Part shown: positions 36,650 through 45,091 of the stretch, in pieces
Position numbering within the stretch: position 1 is the first letter of the stretch
Layout: every line of letters starts with the position of its first letter
NCBI RefSeq assembly: GCF_002277955.1
Contig: NZ_CP018477.1
Span: forward strand, 1,488,001-1,552,000
Reading direction: 5' to 3'
Origin: Thermogutta terrifontis
Lineage (GTDB): Bacteria > Planctomycetota > Planctomycetia > Pirellulales > Thermoguttaceae
Length of the DNA: 64,000 bases
The notes under the pieces: model-generated
The model's input: only the letters and a program-made list of their open reading frames with translations
Database searches by the model: none
What the model was told of the DNA's origin: nothing
Position numbers and translations under genes: made by a program

Positions 36650-36862
36650 GGAGGGGCACGCTTGTCGTGCCCGCCAGGACGAAGACGAAATCGATAATCC
36701 AGCTTGGGAGAAACGGACCTGACAAGCAGGTCCCTCCAAAAGGCGGACCTGACAAGCAGGTCCCTCCATATGCGGTAGGGGCGATTCATGAATCGCCCCC
36801 AAAGCGCATCCACCAGGGCTAAACAACGTGTCGGTAGGGGCCATTCATGAATGGCCCCTACC
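36650..36862. repeat. Cluster of palindromic repeats including a perfect 30-base palindrome
   Basis: Units: GGAGGGGCACGCTTGTCGTG + CCCG (36650-36673); two tandem copies of GGACCTGACAAGCAGGTCCC + TCC at 36715-36737 and 36745-36767; GGTAGGGGCGATTCA/TGAATCGCCCCC (36774-36800); and a perfect palindrome of half GGTAGGGGCCATTCA (36833-36862). The cluster fills most of the gap between the operon promoter and the GH28 gene (36575-37196), which otherwise shows no gene. Confidence 0.85.
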
Positions 36863-37196
36863 GATGGTTCGCTTTTCAACCGTCCTGCACCTCCTGCGGG
36901 GAATGCCTTTTCCAGAGCCTTCCTGAGTCCAGTGACTTACGCTAGATGGCAACAACGCAAAGGGCGGGCTCGGCAGGGGTTCAGGGGAGATGCTGTGCAT
37001 CTGGGCGCGCTTTGTTCAGGAACGGTGAGCACCCGGATGAGGTGAGGGCGGAGGAATTCGCCTTCCGCCCAGGTGCGAACCGCTCTTGGCCCGCATAGAA
37101 TGGGGGGGCAATCCTGAAACACGTCCTCGATGATGAAAGCTCTGCATTTGTCCCCGGCAGCGTTTTCGCCTGAAACGCTTCACAAGGAGCCAGTCC

Positions 37197-38558
37197 ATGG
37201 GTGCATCTCAGAATCGCTTTACGGGCGTCTTTCTTGTAATAACGTGGATCCTCGCAGGATGGGCTCAGGCGGACGTCTTCAACGTGAAGGACTACCAGGC
37301 CAAGGGTGATGGGCAGACACTCGATACGTCGGCCATTCAGCGGGCCATTGATGCCTGCGCTCAGGCTGGGGGCGGAACGGTACTTGTTCCGCGCGGCGAA
37401 TACCTGTGCGGTACCCTTCACCTTGCAAGCCATGTGACGTTGCACCTCGACACGGGGGCCGTGATTCGGCAAAGCCGGCGTCCCGAGGATCATCCCAGGG
37501 CGCGGTATTTGATCATTGCCCAGGATGCTGAACAGGTGGCCATCACGGGCGAAGGCACACTTCGCGGGATCGGTGACGGTGATTTGGGACGCCGGGCCGA
37601 CCGCAGCGATGCCAAAATGCCCGAATTCCGCGCGGGCCTTGTCCTCTTTCAGAACTGTCGGGACGTGACCGTCCGACAGATTAGTTGTGTTCTGAGCGAC
37701 ACATGGACACTGACGTTCCGCTTCTGTGAGAACGTCACGGTTGAAGATGTCACAATTCGCAATCACTATTTTCATACCAATTCCGATGGCATTGACCCCG
37801 TCTCCTGCAAGCATGTGCGAATTGCCCGGTGTCGCATCTCAGCGGGCGACGATTGCATTGTCTGCAAAACGGCTGATGGTAAGCCGTGCGAAGATGTGAA
37901 GGTCCGCGATTGCGAGCTGGAGTCCATCGCCACGGCTATCAAATTGGGGACGGAGTCGTCGGGCGATTTCCGGGATATGGAGTTCACAGATTGTATTGTG
38001 CGCAACAGTACTGTAGGGATCGGGATTTATGTCAAAGATGGTGCGACTGTCGAACATATCCGGTTTGCCAATATCTCGCTGGAAAACTACAAACCGACAG
38101 GCGCGAGCAATGTCGAAGGGGCGATGTTTCCGATTTTCATGGACATTGAAAAACGCCATGCCGATTCGCCGCTCGGTCATATTCGCGATATCACGCTGGA
38201 AAACATCACCGTTACAAGCGGATTTGGTGCCCTCGTGCAGGGGACACCCGAGAATCCCATCGAACGATTGACGGTCAAGAACCTTGTGTTCCATGTCCGC
38301 GATCCGGAGGATTGGAGCAATCGCCGAAAGCACATTGGGGGGCGTCGCACGGTCTCCGGACAGCGCGATACGGAGTTTGCCCGTCTGCCCGGTTGGTTTG
38401 TGGCCGCCCATGTTCGCGGGTTCACGCTGGACGGTTTCACACTGGTCCTTCCCCCGGGTGTGAAAGAAGACCCTGGCAAGGAACCGGTAATCCTGCGCGA
38501 TGCCTTAGACAGCGTTATCCGCGATCTGGTTGTCAAGAAATCGGAGAACTCCCCGTGA
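37197..38558 (+). CDS. Secreted GH28-like polygalacturonase family protein
   Basis: 453 residues. AAGGAG lies 8 bases before ATG 37197. A signal peptide (7-25, AGWAQA/D) is followed by a right-handed parallel beta-helix that opens VFNVKDYQAKGDGQTLDTSA, the pectin-lyase-fold start of GH28. Catalytic-region motifs are NSDGID (195-200) and GDDC (217-220), giving three Asp. The usual GHG histidine motif is replaced by ATAIKLGTESSGDF (245-258). Many bacterial GH28-like proteins have this form. It probably hydrolyses alpha-galacturonide or rhamnogalacturonide bonds, in line with the PL11 lyase at 1.4-3.2 kb, but activity with the His missing is open. The BNR-type gene follows 125 bases on. Confidence 0.85.
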   Translation: MGASQNRFTGVFLVITWILAGWAQADVFNVKDYQAKGDGQTLDTSAIQRAIDACAQAGGGTVLVPRGEYLCGTLHLASHVTLHLDTGAVIRQSRRPEDHPRARYLIIAQDAEQVAITGEGTLRGIGDGDLGRRADRSDAKMPEFRAGLVLFQNCRDVTVRQISCVLSDTWTLTFRFCENVTVEDVTIRNHYFHTNSDGIDPVSCKHVRIARCRISAGDDCIVCKTADGKPCEDVKVRDCELESIATAIKLGTESSGDFRDMEFTDCIVRNSTVGIGIYVKDGATVEHIRFANISLENYKPTGASNVEGAMFPIFMDIEKRHADSPLGHIRDITLENITVTSGFGALVQGTPENPIERLTVKNLVFHVRDPEDWSNRRKHIGGRRTVSGQRDTEFARLPGWFVAAHVRGFTLDGFTLVLPPGVKEDPGKEPVILRDALDSVIRDLVVKKSENSP

Positions 38559-38683
38559 CGAGAAGGTGTGGAATCTTTTGGGAATTGGTGTGATAAGGAC
38601 CGCACCAAAAAGATTCCTTGGCCGCACAAGAATGCCCTCCGCTCAGGTTTCTTGCCAGTGTTTCAAAGCCAAGGAGGAATGTC

Positions 38684-41155
38684 ATGCGATCGGGTTTTTG
38701 TGTCTGGTGTTGTCTCGCAGGTCTGACCTGTCTGTTTTGTTTTGGTGAATGTTTCGCCATCGCAGAGTCGACGGTGACGGTCTTGCCCGAGGAAGAGGTT
38801 ACCTGGGCCGTCGGCGGGGCTGGGGGGGCGTATTTCTTTGCCACCGAGGGGACATTGACCATCGAAGTTTACAAACGTGACCTCCACCGTTACAACCGCG
38901 TAACGGAGCTTCGGGCGATTCTGGTGAGTCCCGATCGTCGGGTACTGGACGAGGCACGAATTCCGGACGACGGTTTACCGACGGGAAAGGGTTTGGGCCC
39001 TTTTCAAATGGTGCGGTTAGAAACAAAGGTGGACCGTCCTGGTGTCTATGGCCTGAATATCACAATTTCTCAGGATCGTTATGGGGAGGAGATTGCCTGG
39101 GGTTTCCGCACGAATTGCCCGCACTATGTGGTTGAAACAGCGCGGGGTCATCGGGATGAAGCCCACCGCGAGCCGATTGTCCTGCTTCATCCCGAAAAAC
39201 CGGGCGACGTGGTCTTTTTGCCGCGCCCTGGGGAGTTCGGCCTTGAGGCCACCGGTTTGGCTCGTGATACGAAGGCCTTGCAGGTGTTCGACGGACGGGG
39301 GCAGCTTCTGGCTGAAATTCCAGTGACCGCCGAGGGCACAGCCAGCCACCGTTTCCCGGCGAAGGTTTCTCGGGATGCCGTGCCCTGGCGTATTCATTTC
39401 CCCAGGCAACAGGGCATTCTGCACATTGATGGTGTGACTCAATGGGAATCGGGTGATCGTTATCGCGATCTGACGGTCTGGACACCTCAACCGAGCGCAT
39501 GGTTCGATTGGCTTCCCAATCGTTGGCTGATCACTCCCTATCGCCGTGTTGTGTATGGTGGACCAGGTGAGAACGGGACGATGGTTTTCCGGGTCCACAA
39601 CAATGCACCAAAGGCACGGGCTTTTCTGGTGAGTCTGGAGTTTCCGCAGGAATCCTGGCCGGCAAGCCTCGAAGGCCCGGATTCCCTTGAGTTGAAGCCT
39701 GGCGAGGCGAGGAGCATTTCGGTCCGCTATCAGGTTGGTCCTGCGGGCCAAAACCGTACCTGTTTCATCCGGGTTCGTCCGAAAGATGAGTCGGGCATCA
39801 CAACTTACGCGAGTTTCACGGTTGTAGCAGGTGAAGCGCCTGCCGCAAAGCCTTTGGCGCTGCCGTTGATCCTCCGTCCTTACGAACACGAAAACGAGCA
39901 GTTGGGGTATTTGCCGGATTACCCGGTGGAAAACCAGGTCTATTTCGACATGGAAAACCGGCCTTATGTTTGTTCCGGCGGGAGACTGTATGTTTGGGAC
40001 GGTCAGCGATGGGACGCGCGTGATCTGTCGGCCATTGTCCGGTGGGCCGCTGGCGGAACGACTGTTCGTTCCGTGAGTGCCCTCACGCCCAAAATCGCCT
40101 TTGATCGAAACAACAGGGTGTATCTTGTGGCCCAGGTGGATGGACAACCGTCTCTGCTCGTTTCCCACGACGGGGCACGGACATTCTCAGCGCATGAACT
40201 ACCTTCAGGCCAGGGGGACGGTCGCACATTTGATATGGAGGTTTTCACCGGGCATAACGTCCTGGATGGGCCGCCACCGATCCTGCGATACACGTTCTTG
40301 CAGGCAGACCCCAAGCTCTTTTGGCGACGCCTTTACCGGTTGGAGCTGATCCTGCCGGAGTTGCGTGGGGAAGAGATCACGTTTGCGCCGCCAATCGTGA
40401 TTTCAGAGAATGTGCTGGGACATTCTGCACATTCAGGAAGCCCTTCGTGCGTCGTTTCTCGGGAAGGTCGCGTGCACGTGATCTGGTCCGAGGCGACTGA
40501 TCCGGCAGAAAAGGTGCCCGGCGCACCGACCTATGTCGTGACGTATGATCGCGCAAAAGGTGAACTTGGTCCGCGGGCATTCGTTGGATATGGTCCGCCT
40601 GCCAACGACATCCATAACACCCCCAGCATCACTATGGATAGTCGGGGATATTTGCACACCCTTGGGGGGACGCACGGGGCACCATTTCCGTACGCTCGAT
40701 CGCTGGTCCCCAATGACGCAGGCGGTGGTTGGACCGAACCAGCGATCCTGGGTGAGGGGTTACGGCAGACCTATATTGGGTTAGTCTGCGGACCGGATGA
40801 CACCCTTCATACGGTGTTTCGTCTCTGGAAGTCTCAAGAGCCTCCGCATCCCTTGAGTATTTTCGCCACGCTTTCGCATCAACAAAAACCATCCGGGCAA
40901 AACTGGCAGTCCCCGCAGGTCCTTATCATTCCGCCGTTTTCGGAATACAGCGTTTTTTACCACCGACTAACCATTGACCGGCTGGGGCGGCTGTTCCTGT
41001 CGTACGATTGCTGGTCCACCTACTGGTTCTATCGCAACGATTACCCGGGCACGCGGCGGGCTTTGCTCGTGTCGCCCGATGGCGGGCGGACGTGGAAACT
41101 CGCCTCTCAGGCTGATTTAACCCAGCTTGTGCCTCTCAACTCGCGCGGAAATTGA
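38684..41155 (+). CDS. Secreted BNR_4-type beta-propeller protein
   Basis: 823 residues from ATG 38684, fixed by AAGGAGGA 5 bases upstream; the frame is open to 38618. Signal peptide 1-27 (FGECFAIAES). The N-terminal half (to about 400) is beta-sandwich material. The second half is a propeller with BNR-like blades: LLVSHDGARTFSAHELP, VVSREGRVHVIWSEA, DSRGYLHTLGGTHGAPFPYARS and RRALLVSPDGGRTWKLAS. BNR_4 propellers occur in polysaccharide lyases and rhamnosidase-like enzymes acting on uronic-acid polymers. With GH28 immediately upstream on the same strand, a role on pectin or related acidic glycans is likely; no catalytic residues are assigned. Confidence 0.78.
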   Translation: MRSGFCVWCCLAGLTCLFCFGECFAIAESTVTVLPEEEVTWAVGGAGGAYFFATEGTLTIEVYKRDLHRYNRVTELRAILVSPDRRVLDEARIPDDGLPTGKGLGPFQMVRLETKVDRPGVYGLNITISQDRYGEEIAWGFRTNCPHYVVETARGHRDEAHREPIVLLHPEKPGDVVFLPRPGEFGLEATGLARDTKALQVFDGRGQLLAEIPVTAEGTASHRFPAKVSRDAVPWRIHFPRQQGILHIDGVTQWESGDRYRDLTVWTPQPSAWFDWLPNRWLITPYRRVVYGGPGENGTMVFRVHNNAPKARAFLVSLEFPQESWPASLEGPDSLELKPGEARSISVRYQVGPAGQNRTCFIRVRPKDESGITTYASFTVVAGEAPAAKPLALPLILRPYEHENEQLGYLPDYPVENQVYFDMENRPYVCSGGRLYVWDGQRWDARDLSAIVRWAAGGTTVRSVSALTPKIAFDRNNRVYLVAQVDGQPSLLVSHDGARTFSAHELPSGQGDGRTFDMEVFTGHNVLDGPPPILRYTFLQADPKLFWRRLYRLELILPELRGEEITFAPPIVISENVLGHSAHSGSPSCVVSREGRVHVIWSEATDPAEKVPGAPTYVVTYDRAKGELGPRAFVGYGPPANDIHNTPSITMDSRGYLHTLGGTHGAPFPYARSLVPNDAGGGWTEPAILGEGLRQTYIGLVCGPDDTLHTVFRLWKSQEPPHPLSIFATLSHQQKPSGQNWQSPQVLIIPPFSEYSVFYHRLTIDRLGRLFLSYDCWSTYWFYRNDYPGTRRALLVSPDGGRTWKLASQADLTQLVPLNSRGN

Positions 41156-41639
41156 AAAGTCCGAAGGGTCGTTATGCCGAATCTCAATATTCCCCCACGC
41201 ACTCACCTCTCGGTGAAGTTGACGAGATTGCAAATAAATACTACTAAATACTACAGCCCAATATTGATCTTTTATAAATCGGTGAATTTAAAGAATCTAT
41301 TTGGAAATCTACGTTCCATTGCCGCTGTTAAGGAGGCCAGGGCATGGATGCGGATCAGGTTCGCCGGTTGTGGCCGCAGTTTCGGAGGGACCTGCTCGTC
41401 AGGTCCGCCGTGCAACGTTCGATGATCCATCCCTACCGTCGGGTGCGACAAGCGTGCCCCTCCGTGCGCGACGGATGCCGTGGAAGGCGTCCCTCCAATA
41501 GACGCCACTTCCACTCCGACCGATCGCGCTGGCAACGTCCGAATCCTGAGAAGCGCTCGAATGTCCATAACCACTGGCGGGCCCGGTTCTACCCGTGCCA
41601 CGCGCTAGCGCTCCTTCCAGTTGAAGAGTTTCGCGCGTG
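41156..41639. other. Gene-free stretch with repeats
   Basis: Starts AT-rich with a short 10-base-period duplication (AAATACTACT near 41235), then carries palindromic units of the GCTTGTC type at 41384-41407 and 41441-41463 and a GGCGTCCCTCCA element near 41485 whose reverse copy is at about 44703. No gene recognised. Confidence 0.65.
41384..41495. repeat. GCTTGTC-type palindromic units
   Basis: GGAGGGACCTGCTCGTCAGG + TCCG at 41384-41407, GGGTGCGACAAGCGTGCCCC + TCC at 41441-41463, and GCCGTGGAAGGCGTCCCTCC near 41473-41492. All belong to families seen elsewhere in this window. Confidence 0.75.
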
Positions 41640-42270
41640 TTAGGCTGCTGCACGGCGGGTGGATGGGGCGTTTCTCCGGAGGGACGAACGCCAGGGCTCG
41701 ACGGCTATCGCGCGGCGGCCGTTGCGCCAAGCCAAATACCTGCGGATGGCTTGCTCCTGTTCTTCATGACTCCGATAGTCGCTATTGTCCTGGGCAAACT
41801 TCTTCAGCCCCGTGAACTGGCACTCGATCCGATTCAGCCATGACGCATTGGACGGGGTAAGGTAAAACTTCACATTGTTCGCCCGGACCCACGCCCAGAC
41901 CTCTTCCTTCAGATGGGGACTGTAGTTGTCCATCACGATGTGTAACGTTTCGCTCTGCGGGTAACGCCGCCGGAGCCACCGGAGAAATCGCAAGAACTCG
42001 ATCCAGGTTTTCCGGCTGTAGAACTGACCCAACAACGTGCCCGTTTCCAGGTCGTAGGCCGCCAGGAAATGGCGAACTCCACCAGTGCGGCGGTAGGTGG
42101 CTCGCAGGGGCTCGACCCGCTTGGGCAATTTCGCGGTTGCGAACCCCGCCGGCGGAAAGCAGCTCAGTCCGTGCGTGACGGCTATTGACATGATTGAACA
42201 ATTGTCGTTTCACTCTATGGAGCTCTTGTCGGTCGCAGCAGGTGATCGGGCGAACATCAAGCTTGTCCAT
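41640..42270 (-). mobile_element. IS630-family transposase remnant with internal deletion
   Basis: The first part, from ATG 42270 to about 42125, encodes a start typical of IS630 (HARTELLSAGGVRNREIAQ, the beginning of its helix-turn-helix). It then switches frame near 42120 into the C-terminal half, which runs to 41640 and includes RHFLAAYDLETGTLLGQFY, HIVMDNYSPHLKEEV (second Asp of DDE) and LTPSNASWLNRIECQFTGLK (Glu). The rest of the HTH and the first catalytic Asp are missing, so it cannot be active. It is about 180 residues in the C-terminal frame against about 340 normally. It lies inside a zone of palindromic repeats. Confidence 0.82.
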
Positions 42271-42276
42271 TTTTCG

Positions 42277-42322
42277 GTCTCCACGTCATTGAGAGTCCTC
42301 TTGAGCAACGTGACGTGGAGAC
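42277..42322. other. 12-base perfect inverted repeat next to IS630 remnant
   Basis: GTCTCCACGTCA (42277-42288) and TGACGTGGAGAC (42311-42322) are perfect arms around a 22-base loop, followed on the plus strand by TCTTTTTG. It could be a terminator-like hairpin or an end structure of the IS, whose ATG is 7 bases away. Confidence 0.6.
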
Positions 42323-42432
42323 TCTTTTTGTCTAAACTCCCGAAATTCTCCAAGACCAATTCTTGCCCCTACCAAAAACGCGAAACTCCCGAACTGGAAG
42401 GGGCATTAGCAGGTCCCTCCGAGAAGTCGTTC

Positions 42433-42756
42433 GGAGGGGCACGCTTGTCGTGCCCGATGAGGAGGCATGGGCGATCAATTGGTGGTCATCGGACCCGATC
42501 AGCGGGTCCCTCCGACGTTGTAGGGGCCGTTCATGAATTGCCCCTACCGGCGAGCGCTTACCGTGGTTGCGGCAAATGACCGCAAACGGCAAGGTTGTGA
42601 AGGCTAAAGCCTTCACCAAAAAAGCGGCGATGAATCGCCGCACTCCATATGGAGTGCGGGGCTTTAGCCCCGCTTTCGACGAGGGACTTCAGTCCCCGGC
42701 GAAAGGCAATGGATGATCGAACGTTGAATGACGGACGTGACAAGCACGTCCCTCCG
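42433..42756. repeat. Palindromic repeat cluster with composite block in reverse orientation
   Basis: GGAGGGGCACGCTTGTCGTG (42433), GGACCCGATCAGCGGGTCCC (42491) and a GTAGGGGC palindrome (42520-42547) are followed by a composite block 42597-42756: hairpins TGAAGGCTAAAGCCTTCA, GGCGATGAATCGCC, CACTCCATATGGAGTG, GGGGCTTTAGCCCC and GGGACTTCAGTCCC, then a GATCGAACGTT spacer and a GACAAGC unit. The same series occurs in the opposite orientation at 44476-44640. The following 42757-43033 shows nothing recognisable. Confidence 0.85.
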
Positions 42757-43033
42757 AATTTTGACCTGGCAAGTAGGTCCCTCCGAGACTTTTCGGAGCC
42801 GAATGGGCCTTGCGAGAGGACGCTCCGCGCGGAGATAACGTTATAAGCCCACAAAACGCTCAACCGAGTCGTTTTTTCCTTCCATCTTCCTACCCCTGAA
42901 ACGCCACCTTTTCCCGCCTCCCTGCCTTACGCGATCACTTGGCCCTTCCGCTGTGAGTCTTCGTGAGTTATCCAGTTTCAATCTCTTGACCCACTCACTA
43001 CCCAACAGAGTTTGCAACGCAAACGGCTCTGCG

Positions 43034-44146
43034 TCACTCGGGGATTTGAAAACGACTCTTTAAGCGGTTGACTGTGTAAACCCATCTCTTGCTCCGTGGT
43101 TTCGCAGCAGAGTTCTGGTTGGCGAAGAACCCTCTCTCCCAAATTGCTTGGTCGACTGGGACAGTTTTGATCCACTCCACTCGCACAAGATACTCCTCTG
43201 TTCCCGGTGGATCGTCTGCCGGTCGCGTCAAATTCCCCTTCAAAGGAGCCTGCGTGATCGGGACTTCCTGTCCGGCTTCGTTGCGAACAAGAAACTCATT
43301 GGCGAGAACGGGCCCATTGATAACCTTTCCGACGCCGACATAACCTCGGCCGGGGATGTACACCCAAATCCGGCCGCCTGGTTCAAGCAGCTTAAGCGTG
43401 CGAACATACCAGTCGCCCCCGCCAGCCGAAACGAACCCGTACTTCCGTGCGTCCTCCCAGTGGCGGCTGCTCCCATTATCCTTGTGCCCGAAGGAAACGT
43501 AGTACTCGTTGTTCCACGGAAGCTTCGTTCGTTTCTCTTCAACCTTGATGTCCACGTCCCCAGGGTCAATCAGCCACGCACGGCTCAGGTACTCGCGTTC
43601 TCCATCACGAAAATACCGAAAGAACACGGCGTTGATGGCCACGCCATATTCGTCCGCCAAATAAGTGATGATTCGCTCGGTGCTCGCGTCCAGTTCACTG
43701 GCAACCAACATGAGTTCGTGCGATTCATTGATGCCTTCCGGCATCTCCTCCACATGGAAGCGCTCGCAGAACGCTGATTCCAGGGATGTGTTAGCATTTT
43801 GCGGATAGTACTTCGTCAGGAAGTCGCTGAAGATCCCGGCAACATCATCCACATTCAGTGTCCGCACCCAGGAGCCGTAGTCCAACAACTGGGCGACGAC
43901 TTCCCGTGGCGTACGATCGCGTTTCAGCTCAATGACCACAAGATTGCCATCGGAATCGATTGCCAGAAGGTCAATGAAATGACCATAGGGCGTGGGAACC
44001 TGCCGCCCGATGAGCAGCAAGTTCGGATCCAGGATTGAGATATTGTCAGCAAGAAGCTGTTCCAGACGGCTTTCGCTGTCGATTGACAAGAAGCCGACTG
44101 GGCTGGGTTTCTCGTCCAGCCGCCAAATCGCGACTTCCACTGGCAT
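43034..44146 (-). CDS. NucS-like (PD-(D/E)xK) endonuclease-domain protein
   Basis: 370 residues from ATG 44146, fixed by GGAGGAGAGG a few bases upstream (the open frame reaches 44206). An N-terminal region of about 25-115 has the NucS/DUF91 nuclease pattern: LLADNISILDPNLLLIGRQV, then FIDLLAIDSDGNLVVIELKR, where Asp and the E-x-K of VIELK form the metal site, then REVVAQLLDYGSWV. The remaining two thirds are unassigned and may recognise DNA or a partner. NucS proteins cut mismatched or flap DNA; stand-alone relatives also occur in defence and mobile regions. The gene is isolated between inverted copies of a composite repeat block, which suggests acquired DNA. Confidence 0.75.
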   Translation of the reverse strand: MPVEVAIWRLDEKPSPVGFLSIDSESRLEQLLADNISILDPNLLLIGRQVPTPYGHFIDLLAIDSDGNLVVIELKRDRTPREVVAQLLDYGSWVRTLNVDDVAGIFSDFLTKYYPQNANTSLESAFCERFHVEEMPEGINESHELMLVASELDASTERIITYLADEYGVAINAVFFRYFRDGEREYLSRAWLIDPGDVDIKVEEKRTKLPWNNEYYVSFGHKDNGSSRHWEDARKYGFVSAGGGDWYVRTLKLLEPGGRIWVYIPGRGYVGVGKVINGPVLANEFLVRNEAGQEVPITQAPLKGNLTRPADDPPGTEEYLVRVEWIKTVPVDQAIWERGFFANQNSAAKPRSKRWVYTVNRLKSRFQIPE

Positions 44147-44382
44147 GGATCCCTCTCCTCCAAAGCGTGTTGAGTCCCTGCTTTGAAGCCACGTCTTTTG
44201 CGCCATAATAACACTTTACTTTTGTCGGCGACCGGACGCAATTTCTTCGGGACTCATGGGAGCCGTTTGCGTTGTTCCCATATGGCGGCAGTGATGGGAC
44301 TTAAAAATGGGCTGAAAAGACCGTTCCCCGCCACGACGTGCGGGAGAGCAAAAAGGGAACAGCTTTATTTTCGGGACCTCCG

Positions 44383-44640
44383 GGTAGGGGCAATTCATGA
44401 ATAGCCCCTACCAAGGCCTGTCACTTCACTTGGCCGAGTAACATCGGGCACGACAAGCGTGCCCCTCCATGTTTCGGAGGGACCCGCTTGTCGGGTCCGT
44501 TTATCAACGTTCGATGTTCGATCATGAATTCCATTTCAGCGGGGACTGAAGTCCCGCGCTGAAAGCGGGGCTAAAGCCCCGCACTCCATGGAGTGCAGCG
44601 ATTCATCGCCGCTTTTCGGTGAAGGCTTTAGCCTTTACAA
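44383..44640. repeat. Palindromic repeat cluster with composite block in forward orientation
   Basis: A GGTAGGGGCAATTCATGAAT palindrome (44383-44412), GGGCACGACAAGCGTGCCCC (44446-44468) and GGAGGGACCCGCTTGTCGGG + TCCG (44476-44499) lead into AACGTTCGATGTTCGATCAT and hairpins GGGACTGAAGTCCC, GCGGGGCTAAAGCCCCGC, ACTCCATGGAGT, GCGATTCATCGC and GTGAAGGCTTTAGCC (to 44640). It is the reverse partner of 42597-42756, and its first 85 bases recur at 55405-55482. Confidence 0.85.
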
Positions 44641-44969
44641 ACTTGCCGTCCCCCCTGGCACGACCATGACCAGCCGGGCTGGAACCCGACCCTCCATCCG
44701 TCCCTGGAGGGACGCCTTCCACGGCAGCCGGTGGCTCTGATCATCGGAACCCACCTCTCTGATCTGCGCAATGGGCCCATAAACGAACGTTTGTTCGAGC
44801 AAAAGAGCAACATGGCGCTGCTGTCGAACGACGGACAAAACCGTTGTAAAAGCGGCGGATATGTACTCTTGCGGCTCATACTCTCCGGCAAAAAGAGGGC
44901 ATTTTGTTCTACACAAAGGATACATATTCGCGCGTTAGTCGCAGACTACAAATATCCCCCATACTGGTT

Positions 44970-44997
44970 ATTGACACGGATAGTCGTGCCATTAAAT
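44970..44997 (+). promoter_or_regulatory. Candidate sigma-70 promoter of the Hdr-Etf operon
   Basis: TTGACA (44970-44975), a 16-base spacer and TAAATT (44992-44997) lie about 95 bases before the HdrCB-like ATG 45092. The -35 is perfect and the -10 is partial. The rest of 44641-45091 has a short GGAGGGACGCCTTCC element near 44703 and no gene. Confidence 0.45.
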
Positions 44998-45091
44998 TTA
45001 TGGGTGAAAATTGTTCTTTGGGCCAGTAAAGAATCGCCGGCCGTAATAAACCTGGCCTCCGGCAGGCCGTACTCGCACGGGAGGGACGGCG

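Noticed and set aside
36650-36862. Repeat cluster considered as a CRISPR array
   Set aside because: Units are self-palindromic, of several kinds and unevenly spaced, with no constant-length unique spacers. No CRISPR array was found in the window, including near the type III genes.
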